Positions 38,974 through 44,667 of a stretch of 44,667 nucleotides of DNA are shown piece after piece (position 1 is the first letter of the stretch; every line of letters begins with the position of its first letter). Position numbers and translations under genes: made by a program. The DNA comes from SIG603 sp964369225. Lineage in GTDB: Bacteria; Bacillota; Clostridia; Oscillospirales; Acutalibacteraceae. Location: positions 1-44,667 of the forward strand of contig CAYJER010000016.1 of the NCBI GenBank assembly GCA_964369225.1, written 5' to 3'. Below the pieces are notes generated by a model. It was not told the DNA's origin. It worked only from the letters and a program-made list of their open reading frames with translations, and made no database searches.

Positions 38974-39567
38974 ATGAAAAAAGTTGTACGTTTATCTTTG
39001 TTGGCGGTCTTAACTGCCATAATTATTCTAATGGCATTCACTCCTATAGGATATTTGAGGACTCCGTTGTTTGAAATTACATTTATAACAATACCTGTTG
39101 CAGTAGGTGCTATTGCGTTAGGACCTGTTTCAGGTGGAATACTCGGTGGTGTGTTTGGCGTTACAAGTTACATACAATGTTTCTTAGGTTCGCCACTTGG
39201 AACTCCGCTACTTGCAATTAATCCGCTATTTGCTGGAATAGTTTGTATTGTGCCTAGAGTTTTAATAGGTGTTATAGGCGGACTTGTCTATAAATCATTT
39301 AAAACCGATAAAATTTATGCCGGCGCAATTGCAAGTTTCAGTGTTGCAATATCAAATACTATTTTGTTCCTAGGCTCGCTTATTGCCCTGTACTATAACA
39401 CAGACCTTATTCAAGGAATGATGACTGATATGGCTGGTGGAAGTCTTGTAGGATTTATAGTAGTTTTAGTTGGAATAGGTGGACTTGTAGAGATGGCAGT
39501 TTGTACTATTGTTTCAGCCCCTGTTTCAAAGTCTATTACCTTACTTCAAAAAAGATATAATAATTAA
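38974..39567 (+). CDS. ECF transporter S component, substrate unassigned
   Basis: A 197-residue membrane protein with about six helices, typical of the PF12822-type ECF S component. RLSLLAVLTAIIILMAFTPIGYLRT starts TM1, then ITFITIPVAVGAIALGPVSGGILGGVFGVTSYIQCFLG, and a Gly/Val-rich last helix. S components bind a vitamin or cofactor precursor and use a shared EcfAA'T motor, which is not in this window. Pantothenate is one possibility, but no riboswitch or neighbour fixes it. The frame is open far upstream inside the antisense HAD gene; ATG 38974 with AGAAAGGG is the sensible start. A strong terminator follows. Confidence 0.85.
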   Translation: MKKVVRLSLLAVLTAIIILMAFTPIGYLRTPLFEITFITIPVAVGAIALGPVSGGILGGVFGVTSYIQCFLGSPLGTPLLAINPLFAGIVCIVPRVLIGVIGGLVYKSFKTDKIYAGAIASFSVAISNTILFLGSLIALYYNTDLIQGMMTDMAGGSLVGFIVVLVGIGGLVEMAVCTIVSAPVSKSITLLQKRYNN

Positions 39568-39572
39568 TTTGA

Positions 39573-39603
39573 TTGCCGGATTTTTATGTCCGGCGATTTT
39601 TTT
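39573..39603 (+). terminator. Terminator after the ECF S component gene
   Basis: GCCGGA pairs with TCCGGC across TTTTTATG and is followed by GA and eight T residues. Confidence 0.85.
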
Positions 39604-39782
39604 ATTAAAAAATTTTTGTATGGTCTAAAAATTAATTTGATAAAATATTGTAGGGCACGGAGACCAGACGTGTTGATTACGATTTTTGATTTAAAACAAA
39701 TTCGTTAAAACGTACAAATAAGCATTAAGTTTGATTGTATTCCTTACATGGTTTAAATGTCAAGTTTTAAATTTTACAAGAT

Positions 39783-39864
39783 AGTAGGGGCGACCCTGTG
39801 TGGTCGCCCACAGGTTTAGCAATATTCCTAGTTTTCGGGCGACCACACAGGGTCGCCCCTACAG
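39783..39864. repeat. Intact element B: GTAGGGGCGACCCTGTGTGG inverted repeat
   Basis: GTAGGGGCGACCCTGTGTGG (left) and CCACACAGGGTCGCCCCTAC (right) enclose TCGCCCACAGGTTTAGC...CGGGCGA. It serves as the intact reference for the interrupted copy at 25.3-25.5 kb. A shorter fragment (TTGTAGGGCACGGAGACC) lies at 39648. Confidence 0.9.
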
Positions 39865-39884
39865 TTATTTGTGCGTTTAATAAA

Positions 39885-40409
39885 TTATTTTATATAGGTT
39901 TGAACTCTGCCTAATGCTGGGGTTTTATCAAACATTATGTAGAGAACTGTAATTTGAACTACACTCATAAAAATGGTTTGTGTAATTCTAGCTGGCAGCA
40001 GAACTACAAAGGCATCGCCGGTTAGCATGGCAAGCCATAATGTGTTAAATCCTAGGCTACATATAATTTCTGATAACAAAATTCCAGCACTTATTCTGCC
40101 TATACCGCTTTTCTTTGTTATAAAAACACTTAATATAAAGGCCCTTAAGATTGCTGTTAGTGTAAATGGCGGAAAATATGCACCCGTCGGAAAAAGAATT
40201 GAGCCTATAAAATCACCTAGTCCTGCCACTGCAATTCCTTGAAATCTTCCTAAGTAATGAAGTGTAAAGCAGATTGGGATAAATCCTAGGCTTATCTTTG
40301 TTATTGGTGTTGGAATACTTAAAAATCTTGATAATATTACTTGAATTGCAACTAGCACAGCTATTAGGCTTATTGTTATTATTGATACTTTCATTTTGTT
40401 TTTTTGCAT
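39885..40409 (-). CDS. folT: FolT-family ECF transporter S component (folate)
   Basis: A 174-residue folate-specific S component. IQVILSRFLSIPTPITKISLGFIPI (residues ~22-46) and GDFIGSILFPTGAYFPPFTLTAILRAFILS are the recognisable FolT blocks. Six helices are predicted. It imports folates together with the shared EcfAA'T module. The start is supported by TAGGAGG seven bases upstream. A THF-I riboswitch on the same strand lies 226-317 bp upstream, separated by an R1 repeat, and fixes the substrate. Repeat insertion between riboswitch and gene may have changed the expression platform. Confidence 0.9.
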   Translation of the reverse strand: MQKNKMKVSIITISLIAVLVAIQVILSRFLSIPTPITKISLGFIPICFTLHYLGRFQGIAVAGLGDFIGSILFPTGAYFPPFTLTAILRAFILSVFITKKSGIGRISAGILLSEIICSLGFNTLWLAMLTGDAFVVLLPARITQTIFMSVVQITVLYIMFDKTPALGRVQTYIK

Positions 40410-40524
40410 AAAAAAACCTCCTATTTTTCTGCATGATAAAAGGAAGTCTAATTAAGGGCTAGTAATTATAGTTTGTTGGAATTATAAGTAATGGTGAATA
40501 GGTGCTTTAAAAAGCCTTTAATAA

Positions 40525-40605
40525 AAAAAATCCGCAAGGATTTTCACATCAACTTTTCACTCTTCAATTTTCACTTTTAACTAATTTAGGGTCGCCCCTA
40601 AAAAA
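40525..40605 (+). repeat. R1 repeat between the THF riboswitch and folT
   Basis: AAAAAAATCCGCAAGGATTTTC... then ACTAATTTAGGGTCGCCCCTAAAAA, the same extended R1 form as at 32434-32500. Confidence 0.88.
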
Positions 40606-40634
40606 CTATATAGCCCTAGATATACTTTATTTAT

Positions 40635-40726
40635 CAGCGGGATGCGGAAAACTTATCGCAATTTAATTTTCGTCCCTGTGACAACTCCCCGTTCACAAGG
40701 CACTTAACGCAAATTTTCCTACTCTG
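40635..40726 (-). promoter_or_regulatory. Tetrahydrofolate (THF-I) riboswitch for folT
   Basis: Minus strand, 92 nt: CAGAGTAGG..., GCGTTAAGTG, GTGAACGGGGAGTTGTCAC, GACGAAAA, and the closing TTTTCCGCATCCCGCTG, the ordered conserved blocks of the THF-I aptamer (outer stem, GUUAAGUG internal loop, GUGAAxGGGAxGUxGUCAC arm, CCGCATCCCGCT end). After the aptamer comes a weak hairpin and six T residues (40628-40600), a possible terminator platform. It begins 12 bp after the stop codon of the NimA-like gene. I recognised it by eye, without a covariance model. Confidence 0.88.
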
Positions 40727-40737
40727 TTTATTGTTGT

Positions 40738-41220
40738 TTATATTGCTTGAACTCGTCTTTTTTTGCCTTTATATTCTTCTATCTCCACCTTCCAAATTTT
40801 AATCACGCTTAAAAGTCTTGAATTAAAATCAAAGTCTTTTCCGCTTACATGCTTCATAAGTGTTTTCATGGCTAGAATTTTTTCGTCTTCATCTTCAATT
40901 ACATATGCCTTTCCGTTTGCCACAACACTGCTAAACTCAAAGGTATATTGGCAAGGAACTTTACCTTCAACAAGTTTATGCTCGCAGTCAATTACAAGGC
41001 TTACATTATTGTTTTTTTGCATTATGTCAAACTTAGCACCCTCTTTGGCAGAATGAAAATAAAATGTCATATTATCTTCATTAAAACCATAGTTCATTGG
41101 TATAATATAAGGGAAATCGCCATCGCAAAAAGCCATTCTTAAAACGGTATTACTGTTAATTATCTCTATAATATCACGTTTTTCATTAAGTTCTCTGTCT
41201 TGTCGCCTAAGTTCTCTCAT
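40738..41220 (-). CDS. Pyridoxamine 5'-phosphate oxidase family protein, NimA-like
   Basis: A 160-residue split-barrel flavin-binding protein. The start MRELRRQDRELNEKRDIIEII and DFPYIIPMNYGFNEDNMTFYFHSAKEGAKFDIM are typical of the NimA/PNPOx-like group, which binds FMN or F420. Some relatives reduce 5-nitroimidazoles, but drug resistance should not be assumed. VVANGKAYVIEDEDEK and WKVEIEEYKGKKR close the domain. It has its own promoter and may be co-transcribed with the folT riboswitch leader that follows. Confidence 0.85.
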   Translation of the reverse strand: MRELRRQDRELNEKRDIIEIINSNTVLRMAFCDGDFPYIIPMNYGFNEDNMTFYFHSAKEGAKFDIMQKNNNVSLVIDCEHKLVEGKVPCQYTFEFSSVVANGKAYVIEDEDEKILAMKTLMKHVSGKDFDFNSRLLSVIKIWKVEIEEYKGKKRRVQAI

Positions 41221-41251
41221 TTTTTAGCCTCTTTTCACCTAGAATATATGA

Positions 41252-41280
41252 ATTTTATCATATTTTTTTTATTTAGTCAA
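41252..41280 (-). promoter_or_regulatory. Promoter of the NimA-like gene
   Basis: Minus strand: TTGACT (41280-41275), 17 bp, TAAAAT (41257-41252). Confidence 0.7.
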
Positions 41281-41291
41281 CTATATTATTC

Positions 41292-41320
41292 TTGTCATTT
41301 TTAGTTAGTTGTAGTATAAT
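41292..41320 (+). promoter_or_regulatory. Promoter of the HAD-MATE-kinase operon
   Basis: TTGTCA (41292-41297), 17 bp, perfect TATAAT (41315-41320), 32 bases before the HAD start. Confidence 0.75.
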
Positions 41321-41351
41321 TAAGTTGTAAATAAAATATTTTGGAGGCATT

Positions 41352-42005
41352 ATGATTAAGGCACTGATATTTGATATGGATGGAACTTTGCTTGATACTA
41401 TGTCAGCATGGGATAATATTGGCTATGAATATCTTAGTTCAAAAGGTATTACTGCTATTCCTGAAAAATTAGACGACGAATTAAAGGCGATGACACTTTT
41501 AGAGGCTTCGGAACTTTTCAGAAAACATTTTTTACCAAATAATACAAAAGAGCAAATATGTGACGACTTAAACAACCTTATAAGGCATAAATATGAATAT
41601 GAGTTTGAGTTAAAAGAAAACACAAAAGAATTTTTAGAGATGTATAAACATCTACCAAAATGTGTAGCGACTGCAACAGAACGTTCGTTGGTTGAGCCAG
41701 CACTTAAAAGACTTGGTATATTTGATTATTTTGAGTTTATAATAACTTCTTATGAAGTTGGAAACAGCAAGACAGAACCTGACATATTCTTGCAGTCAGC
41801 AGAAAAATTAGGACATAAAATATCTGAAACTATAGTGTTTGAGGATGCTCCGTTTGCACTTAAAACCGCTAAAACAGCTGGATTTTATACTGTTGCTATT
41901 CATGATGATAGCTACAAGGCATCTATCGACATAATAAAAGAGTATTCAGATCAATATGTAAATGTTATAACAGAATTTATTATGCCTGAAGGGGAGAGTA
42001 AATGA
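41352..42005 (+). CDS. HAD family hydrolase, beta-phosphoglucomutase/phosphatase-like
   Basis: A 217-residue type IA HAD enzyme. Motif I LIFDMDGTLLDTMSAWDN holds the nucleophile (D9) and acid/base (D11). The helical cap is residues ~16-85, motif II VATATERS, the motif III lysine region is SKTEPDIFL, and motif IV is IVFEDAPFALKTAKTAG. It probably dephosphorylates a sugar phosphate; the substrate is open. Its stop overlaps the MATE start (ATGA), so both are translated from one operon mRNA. RBS GGAGG. Confidence 0.9.
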   Translation: MIKALIFDMDGTLLDTMSAWDNIGYEYLSSKGITAIPEKLDDELKAMTLLEASELFRKHFLPNNTKEQICDDLNNLIRHKYEYEFELKENTKEFLEMYKHLPKCVATATERSLVEPALKRLGIFDYFEFIITSYEVGNSKTEPDIFLQSAEKLGHKISETIVFEDAPFALKTAKTAGFYTVAIHDDSYKASIDIIKEYSDQYVNVITEFIMPEGESK

Positions 42006-43330
42006 ACCCTAAAACCTTAGAAACGCAAAAGGTATCTACACTTTTTGTAAAATATGCTATTCCATCTGTTTTGGCAATGCTACTAACAGGTGTTCAAAGC
42101 ATAATCGATGGTCTGTTCCTTGGAAACTTCATAGACTACAACGCTATGGCAAGCGTAAACATTGCAAGCCCTTTTATGCACACTATGTTTGGTATTACAT
42201 TTATAATAACAACAGGTGCTTGCACATTTATAGGAAGAATGCTAGGAGCTGGCAATATAGAGAAATCCAGAGACATATTTAAGACATCATTTATAGCCGT
42301 GTTTGTTCTAGGCGTTTCAATGCTTTTACTGGGTGTCTTTTTAAGCGACGAAATAGCGATGCTTCTAGGTGCGAATGATGTACTTTTATCAGGGAGTTCA
42401 GAATACATAAGGGCGTTAGCTTTTTTTGTTCCAACGACAATGTTCTCGATGTTTATAGCCTTTATCAATAGGGTAAACGGATATCCAACCCTGTTTTTAA
42501 TAAGCAATATTGTAAGCATTTTTGCAAATATTGGTCTAAATTATGTATTTATAGTATTGTTAGAGCTTGGAATGACAGGTGCTGCCTGTGCTACAGGAGC
42601 CTCGTTTGTAATAAGCTTTTTAGTTGGAGTTTATCCAATACTAAACAAGAAAAATGAAATTAATGTTTTTGTAGGAAAATTCAACTTTAAATTGCTAGGG
42701 CAACTAACCTACAACGGGTCATCAGAGGGCGTAACCTCGGCATCTTCAGCGATAAGCACATATCTTTTTAACAGCACATTTATGGCTCATTATGGCGAGA
42801 TAGGTGTGGCGGCGTTTACAACTATAGGTTATATAAGCCAAATGGTAGCGCTTACAATGTTTGGAATTTCAGACGGAATAAGTCCAATTTTAAGCTATAA
42901 TTACGGCGCAAACAGAAAAGATAGGGTAAGAGACACACTTAAGTTATCTGTAGTTTCAAATTTGATTATAGGCATTTTAGCTTATGTTGTAATCATATTC
43001 TTTGGAGAGGGAATAATCTCTATGTTTGCAGACGGAGAAATAGAGCTTGTGAACATAGCATACGGTGGTTCAATTATTTTTGCCTCATCATTCCTATTAA
43101 GCGGATTTAATATTTTAATTTCTGGTTATTTTACAGCCTTAGGAAAGGCAAAAGAATCTATAATAATTTCAGCGTCAAGAGGGTTAATATTTGTGGCAGT
43201 AGGCATAGCGGTGCTACCGTTGTTTCTTGACACAAACGGTGTTTGGGCAGCAGTACCATTTGCAGATGTTGTCGCATTATTTATAAGTTTATTTTTACTG
43301 TATAGAACTAAAAAGGGAGGTATTTTATGA
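42002..43330 (+). CDS. MATE family efflux transporter (second copy)
   Basis: A 442-residue, ~12-helix MATE exporter. The opening TLFVKYAIPSVLAMLLTGVQSIIDGLFLGNFIDYNAMASVNIASP is characteristic, with the mid-protein repeat around TYNGSSEGVTSASSAISTYLFNSTF and GISDGISPILSYNYGAN. It belongs to a different subgroup from the exporter at 10.7 kb (MepA-like proteins show the same GLFLGN and SPILSYNYGA segments). It overlaps HAD upstream and the kinase-like gene downstream by four bases each, so it is the centre of a tightly coupled three-gene operon. Substrate unknown. Confidence 0.92.
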   Translation: MNPKTLETQKVSTLFVKYAIPSVLAMLLTGVQSIIDGLFLGNFIDYNAMASVNIASPFMHTMFGITFIITTGACTFIGRMLGAGNIEKSRDIFKTSFIAVFVLGVSMLLLGVFLSDEIAMLLGANDVLLSGSSEYIRALAFFVPTTMFSMFIAFINRVNGYPTLFLISNIVSIFANIGLNYVFIVLLELGMTGAACATGASFVISFLVGVYPILNKKNEINVFVGKFNFKLLGQLTYNGSSEGVTSASSAISTYLFNSTFMAHYGEIGVAAFTTIGYISQMVALTMFGISDGISPILSYNYGANRKDRVRDTLKLSVVSNLIIGILAYVVIIFFGEGIISMFADGEIELVNIAYGGSIIFASSFLLSGFNILISGYFTALGKAKESIIISASRGLIFVAVGIAVLPLFLDTNGVWAAVPFADVVALFISLFLLYRTKKGGIL

Positions 43331-43920
43331 AAAAAATAATAACAATTAATCGTCAATTTTCAAGCGGTGGGCGTGAAATTGGAAAAAAACTGGCAGACAA
43401 ACTAAATATATCATACTTTGACAGAGAGTTAATTGAGAAAATAGCTCAAGAGACTCAGTTCCACCCAGGGTATATAGAGCAGTTTTCAGAATCAGTAGCC
43501 TCAAGGCAATATCCTTTAACTTTTGGTAGAAGCTTTAATCTTATGCAGACTTCTCCAACAGACATAATTCAGATGGCACAAAACAAGATAATTAAAGATC
43601 TTGCAGAAAATCAAGACTGTGTAATTGTAGGAAGATGTGCAAATTATATCTTAAAAGATTATGATGTTTTAAGGGTGTTTATCTACAGTTCAGACATGCA
43701 AAAAAGAATAGAGCGTTGTTATAAAAAGGTTCCAGAGGACAAGGATAAAACAGAGGATCAAATTCAAAAGCAAATAATTAATCTTGATAAAAAAAGGGCT
43801 AAGTATCACAACTACTACAGCGGTCAAGAGTGGCAAGATATGAGCAACTACAACCTATGTATTGATACCGCTAAAATAGACATAAATAAGGCGGTTGAAT
43901 TAATAATTTCTGCCATGTAA
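43327..43920 (+). CDS. Cytidylate kinase-like family protein
   Basis: A 197-residue P-loop protein of the cytidylate-kinase-like family. TINRQFSSGGREIGKKLADKLNISYFDRELIEKIAQ (residues 6-41) is the degenerate Walker A region; the usual GxxGxGK is replaced by SSGGREIGKK. CVIVGRCANYIL (~99-110) is the second core strand, then RKxxR-type basic positions and YHNYYSGQEWQDMSNYNLCIDT. Many MATE or regulatory operons in Clostridia carry this family; its substrate is unproven. The true cmk is at 30952-31611, so this is a paralogue with another role. It overlaps MATE by ATGA. Confidence 0.88.
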   Translation: MKKIITINRQFSSGGREIGKKLADKLNISYFDRELIEKIAQETQFHPGYIEQFSESVASRQYPLTFGRSFNLMQTSPTDIIQMAQNKIIKDLAENQDCVIVGRCANYILKDYDVLRVFIYSSDMQKRIERCYKKVPEDKDKTEDQIQKQIINLDKKRAKYHNYYSGQEWQDMSNYNLCIDTAKIDINKAVELIISAM

Positions 43921-43934
43921 TTTTAGAAAAAAGC

Positions 43935-44057
43935 TTTACAATTAAAAGGAATTGTGGTAAAATATTTTTGCGACCTTTCACACGGACACAGGACAACACC
44001 ACCTATGTCTGAGTCTAAGGCGAATAAATCCGATTAAATCGGGAGAAAAGGTGAATT
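43935..44057 (+). promoter_or_regulatory. rpsO promoter and structured leader
   Basis: TTTACA (43935-43940)-17-TAAAAT (43958-43963), then a ~88-nt leader. It contains GACACAGG paired with CCTATGTC (one mismatch) and CCGAT-TTAA-ATCGG-type hairpin next to the GGGAGAAAAGGTG ribosome binding region. Ribosomal protein S15 is known to repress its own mRNA through different leader folds in different bacteria; this leader is a candidate for such control. Confidence 0.55.
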
Positions 44058-44321
44058 ATGTTAAAGACAGAAAAGAACGAAATTATCAAAAAGTACGCAA
44101 GACACGAGGGAGATACTGGTTCTCCAGAAGTACAAATCGCTATTCTAACAAAAAGAATTAACGATTTAACAGAGCATCTACGTGCAAACAAGAAAGACCA
44201 CCACTCACGTCGTGGACTATTAATGATGGTTGGACAAAGAAGAAGCCTTCTTAACTACCTAACAAAAATCGATATCGAGAGATACCGTACACTTATTGCA
44301 CAACTGGGTATCCGTAAATAA
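44058..44321 (+). CDS. rpsO: 30S ribosomal protein S15
   Basis: S15, 87 residues, binds the central domain of 16S rRNA early in small-subunit assembly. The signature blocks are NEIIKKYARHEGDTGSPEVQIAILTKRINDLTEHL, KKDHHSRRGLLMMVGQRRSLLNYL and the tail RYRTLIAQLGIRK. Length is normal. The start follows AAAAGGTG. Single gene with its own promoter; pnp, its common neighbour, is not seen before the tRNA-like array. Confidence 0.97.
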   Translation: MLKTEKNEIIKKYARHEGDTGSPEVQIAILTKRINDLTEHLRANKKDHHSRRGLLMMVGQRRSLLNYLTKIDIERYRTLIAQLGIRK

Positions 44322-44351
44322 TTTATTAAAACCTAAACTGCGATTAAAACT

Positions 44352-44383
44352 ATTTAAGCCGAACTTTTTTGTTCGGCTTAAAT
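44352..44383 (+). terminator. rpsO terminator
   Basis: ATTTAAGCCGAAC pairs perfectly with GTTCGGCTTAAAT across a T6 loop; the U-tract after the stem is poor. Confidence 0.75.
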
Positions 44384-44398
44384 CAAATTAATATATAT

Positions 44399-44466
44399 GC
44401 CCTCTTAGTTAAATGGATATAATAAACCCCTCCTAAGTGGTAAACCGTTCGAGTCTAAATCAAGCA
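44399..44466 (+). repeat. tRNA-Arg(CCU)-like sequence, unit 1
   Basis: It begins GCCCTCT-TA, then the D arm GTTA-AATGGATA-TAAT and an anticodon-loop-like CTCCTAA. A T-loop-like GTTCGAGTC follows, but neither the T stem nor the 3' acceptor strand matches. It resembles a decayed tRNA-Arg(CCU); it is not a functional tRNA by inspection. Confidence 0.7.
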
Positions 44467-44489
44467 TTTATATACAAAAAATTAAATAT

Positions 44490-44574
44490 GCCCTCTTAGT
44501 TAAGTGGATATAACATGCCCCTCCTAAGGTTACGTTGTAACTAACCACTCACCCCTCAAGGTATTAGTCAAAAA
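44490..44574 (+). repeat. tRNA-Arg(CCU)-like 5' half, unit 2
   Basis: GCCCTCT-TA, perfect D stem GTTA/TAAC, then GCCC-CTCCTAA-GG; tRNA similarity ends at the anticodon stem. A different hairpin, GTTAC-GTT-GTAAC, follows. It is preceded by AAAAATTAAATAT, as is unit 3. Confidence 0.75.
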
Positions 44575-44582
44575 TTAAATAT

Positions 44583-44667
44583 GCCCTTATAACACAATGG
44601 ATAGTGTGCATCCCTCCTAAGGGCTTGTTGCAACAATCAACTTTCGCCACTTTTGAAACACCAAAAA
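44583..44667 (+). repeat. tRNA-Arg(CCU)-like 5' half, unit 3, running into the window end
   Basis: GCCCTTA-TA, D stem changed to ACAC/GTGT (a compensated pair set), then CCCTCCTAAGGGC and a palindrome TTGTTGCAACAA. GCCCTTA can also pair with TAAGGGC (7 bp) around the D arm. The similarity again stops after the anticodon arm. The array may continue beyond the window. Confidence 0.7.

Noticed and set aside
3047..40605. CRISPR array from the recurring R1 and GTAGGGG repeats
   Set aside because: The copies are dispersed, in both orientations and not regularly spaced, with no spacers between them and no cas genes.
44399..44667. Three functional tRNA-Arg genes
   Set aside because: The 3' acceptor strands and T stems do not pair with the 5' parts, so none folds into a complete cloverleaf by inspection.

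Overview
The window is chromosomal DNA from a low-GC, anaerobic, spore-former-type member of the Clostridia (Firmicutes), probably a gut resident. The evidence is Spo0A with its complete DNA-binding domain, the sporulation protein YtaF, a DUF1540 protein, a class III (oxygen-sensitive) ribonucleotide reductase, the fused IspH-S1 protein downstream of cmk and plsC, a choloylglycine-hydrolase-family enzyme and an intracellular GH29 fucosidase. Nearly all genes look intact, with clear AGGAGG-type ribosome binding sites.

Layout. 1-1.7 kb: rpsB (5' end cut by the window edge) and tsf. 1.7-3.0 kb: a small Abi_2/AbiF-like HEPN defence cassette bracketed by two identical copies of the tsf terminator, with a strong promoter driving a predicted ~60-nt RNA just after the abi gene. 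3.1-7.2 kb (minus): an Amt-PII fusion with an attenuator-like leader, a KtrB/TrkH potassium transporter, and QueT under a preQ1-I riboswitch. 7.7-12.1 kb (plus): GH29 fucosidase, a Panacea (DUF4065) antitoxin-like gene, a coiled-coil membrane protein and a MATE exporter. 12.1-15.9 kb (minus): an assembly gap, a 105-bp tandem repeat, a DUF1540 gene, and xylB with a ROK regulator and a likely operator. 15.9-18.8 kb: a divergent XRE/SLOG pair, a choloylglycine hydrolase, ytaF and trxA. 19-25.2 kb (minus): gltBD behind a second attenuator-like leader. 25.6-32.2 kb (minus): secDF, then fic-cmk-plsC-ispH/S1. 32.5-36.4 kb (minus): a BaiN/HI0933-type flavoprotein and an anaerobic RNR that looks split into two polypeptides, under an NrdR box. 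36.8-41.2 kb: spo0A, a Cof phosphatase, an ECF S component, folT behind a distant THF riboswitch, and a NimA-like flavoprotein. 41.3-44.3 kb (plus): a HAD-MATE-cytidylate-kinase-like operon and rpsO. 44.4 kb to the end: three tandem tRNA-Arg(CCU)-like 5' halves.

How genes work together. Nitrogen assimilation (amt-PII, gltB, gltD) appears jointly attenuated. Vitamin and queuine uptake (queT, folT, ECF S) is riboswitch-controlled in two cases. Nucleotide and RNA metabolism (nrdD pair, cmk, rpsO) and envelope biogenesis (secDF, plsC) form housekeeping blocks.

Intergenic space is unusually rich in short non-coding repeats. One family (called R1 here) has a hairpin with a GCAA loop followed by TTTTCAC-rich sequence. 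A second family consists of GTAGGGG...CCCCTAC long inverted repeats. One copy of the second family is interrupted by a 206-bp element with terminal inverted repeats and a perfect 10-bp target duplication, so these repeats have been mobile. The strongest candidates for undescribed biology are the terminator-bracketed Abi cassette with its small RNA, the tRNA-half array, the separate glycyl-radical-domain protein of NrdD, and the nitrogen-gene leaders.
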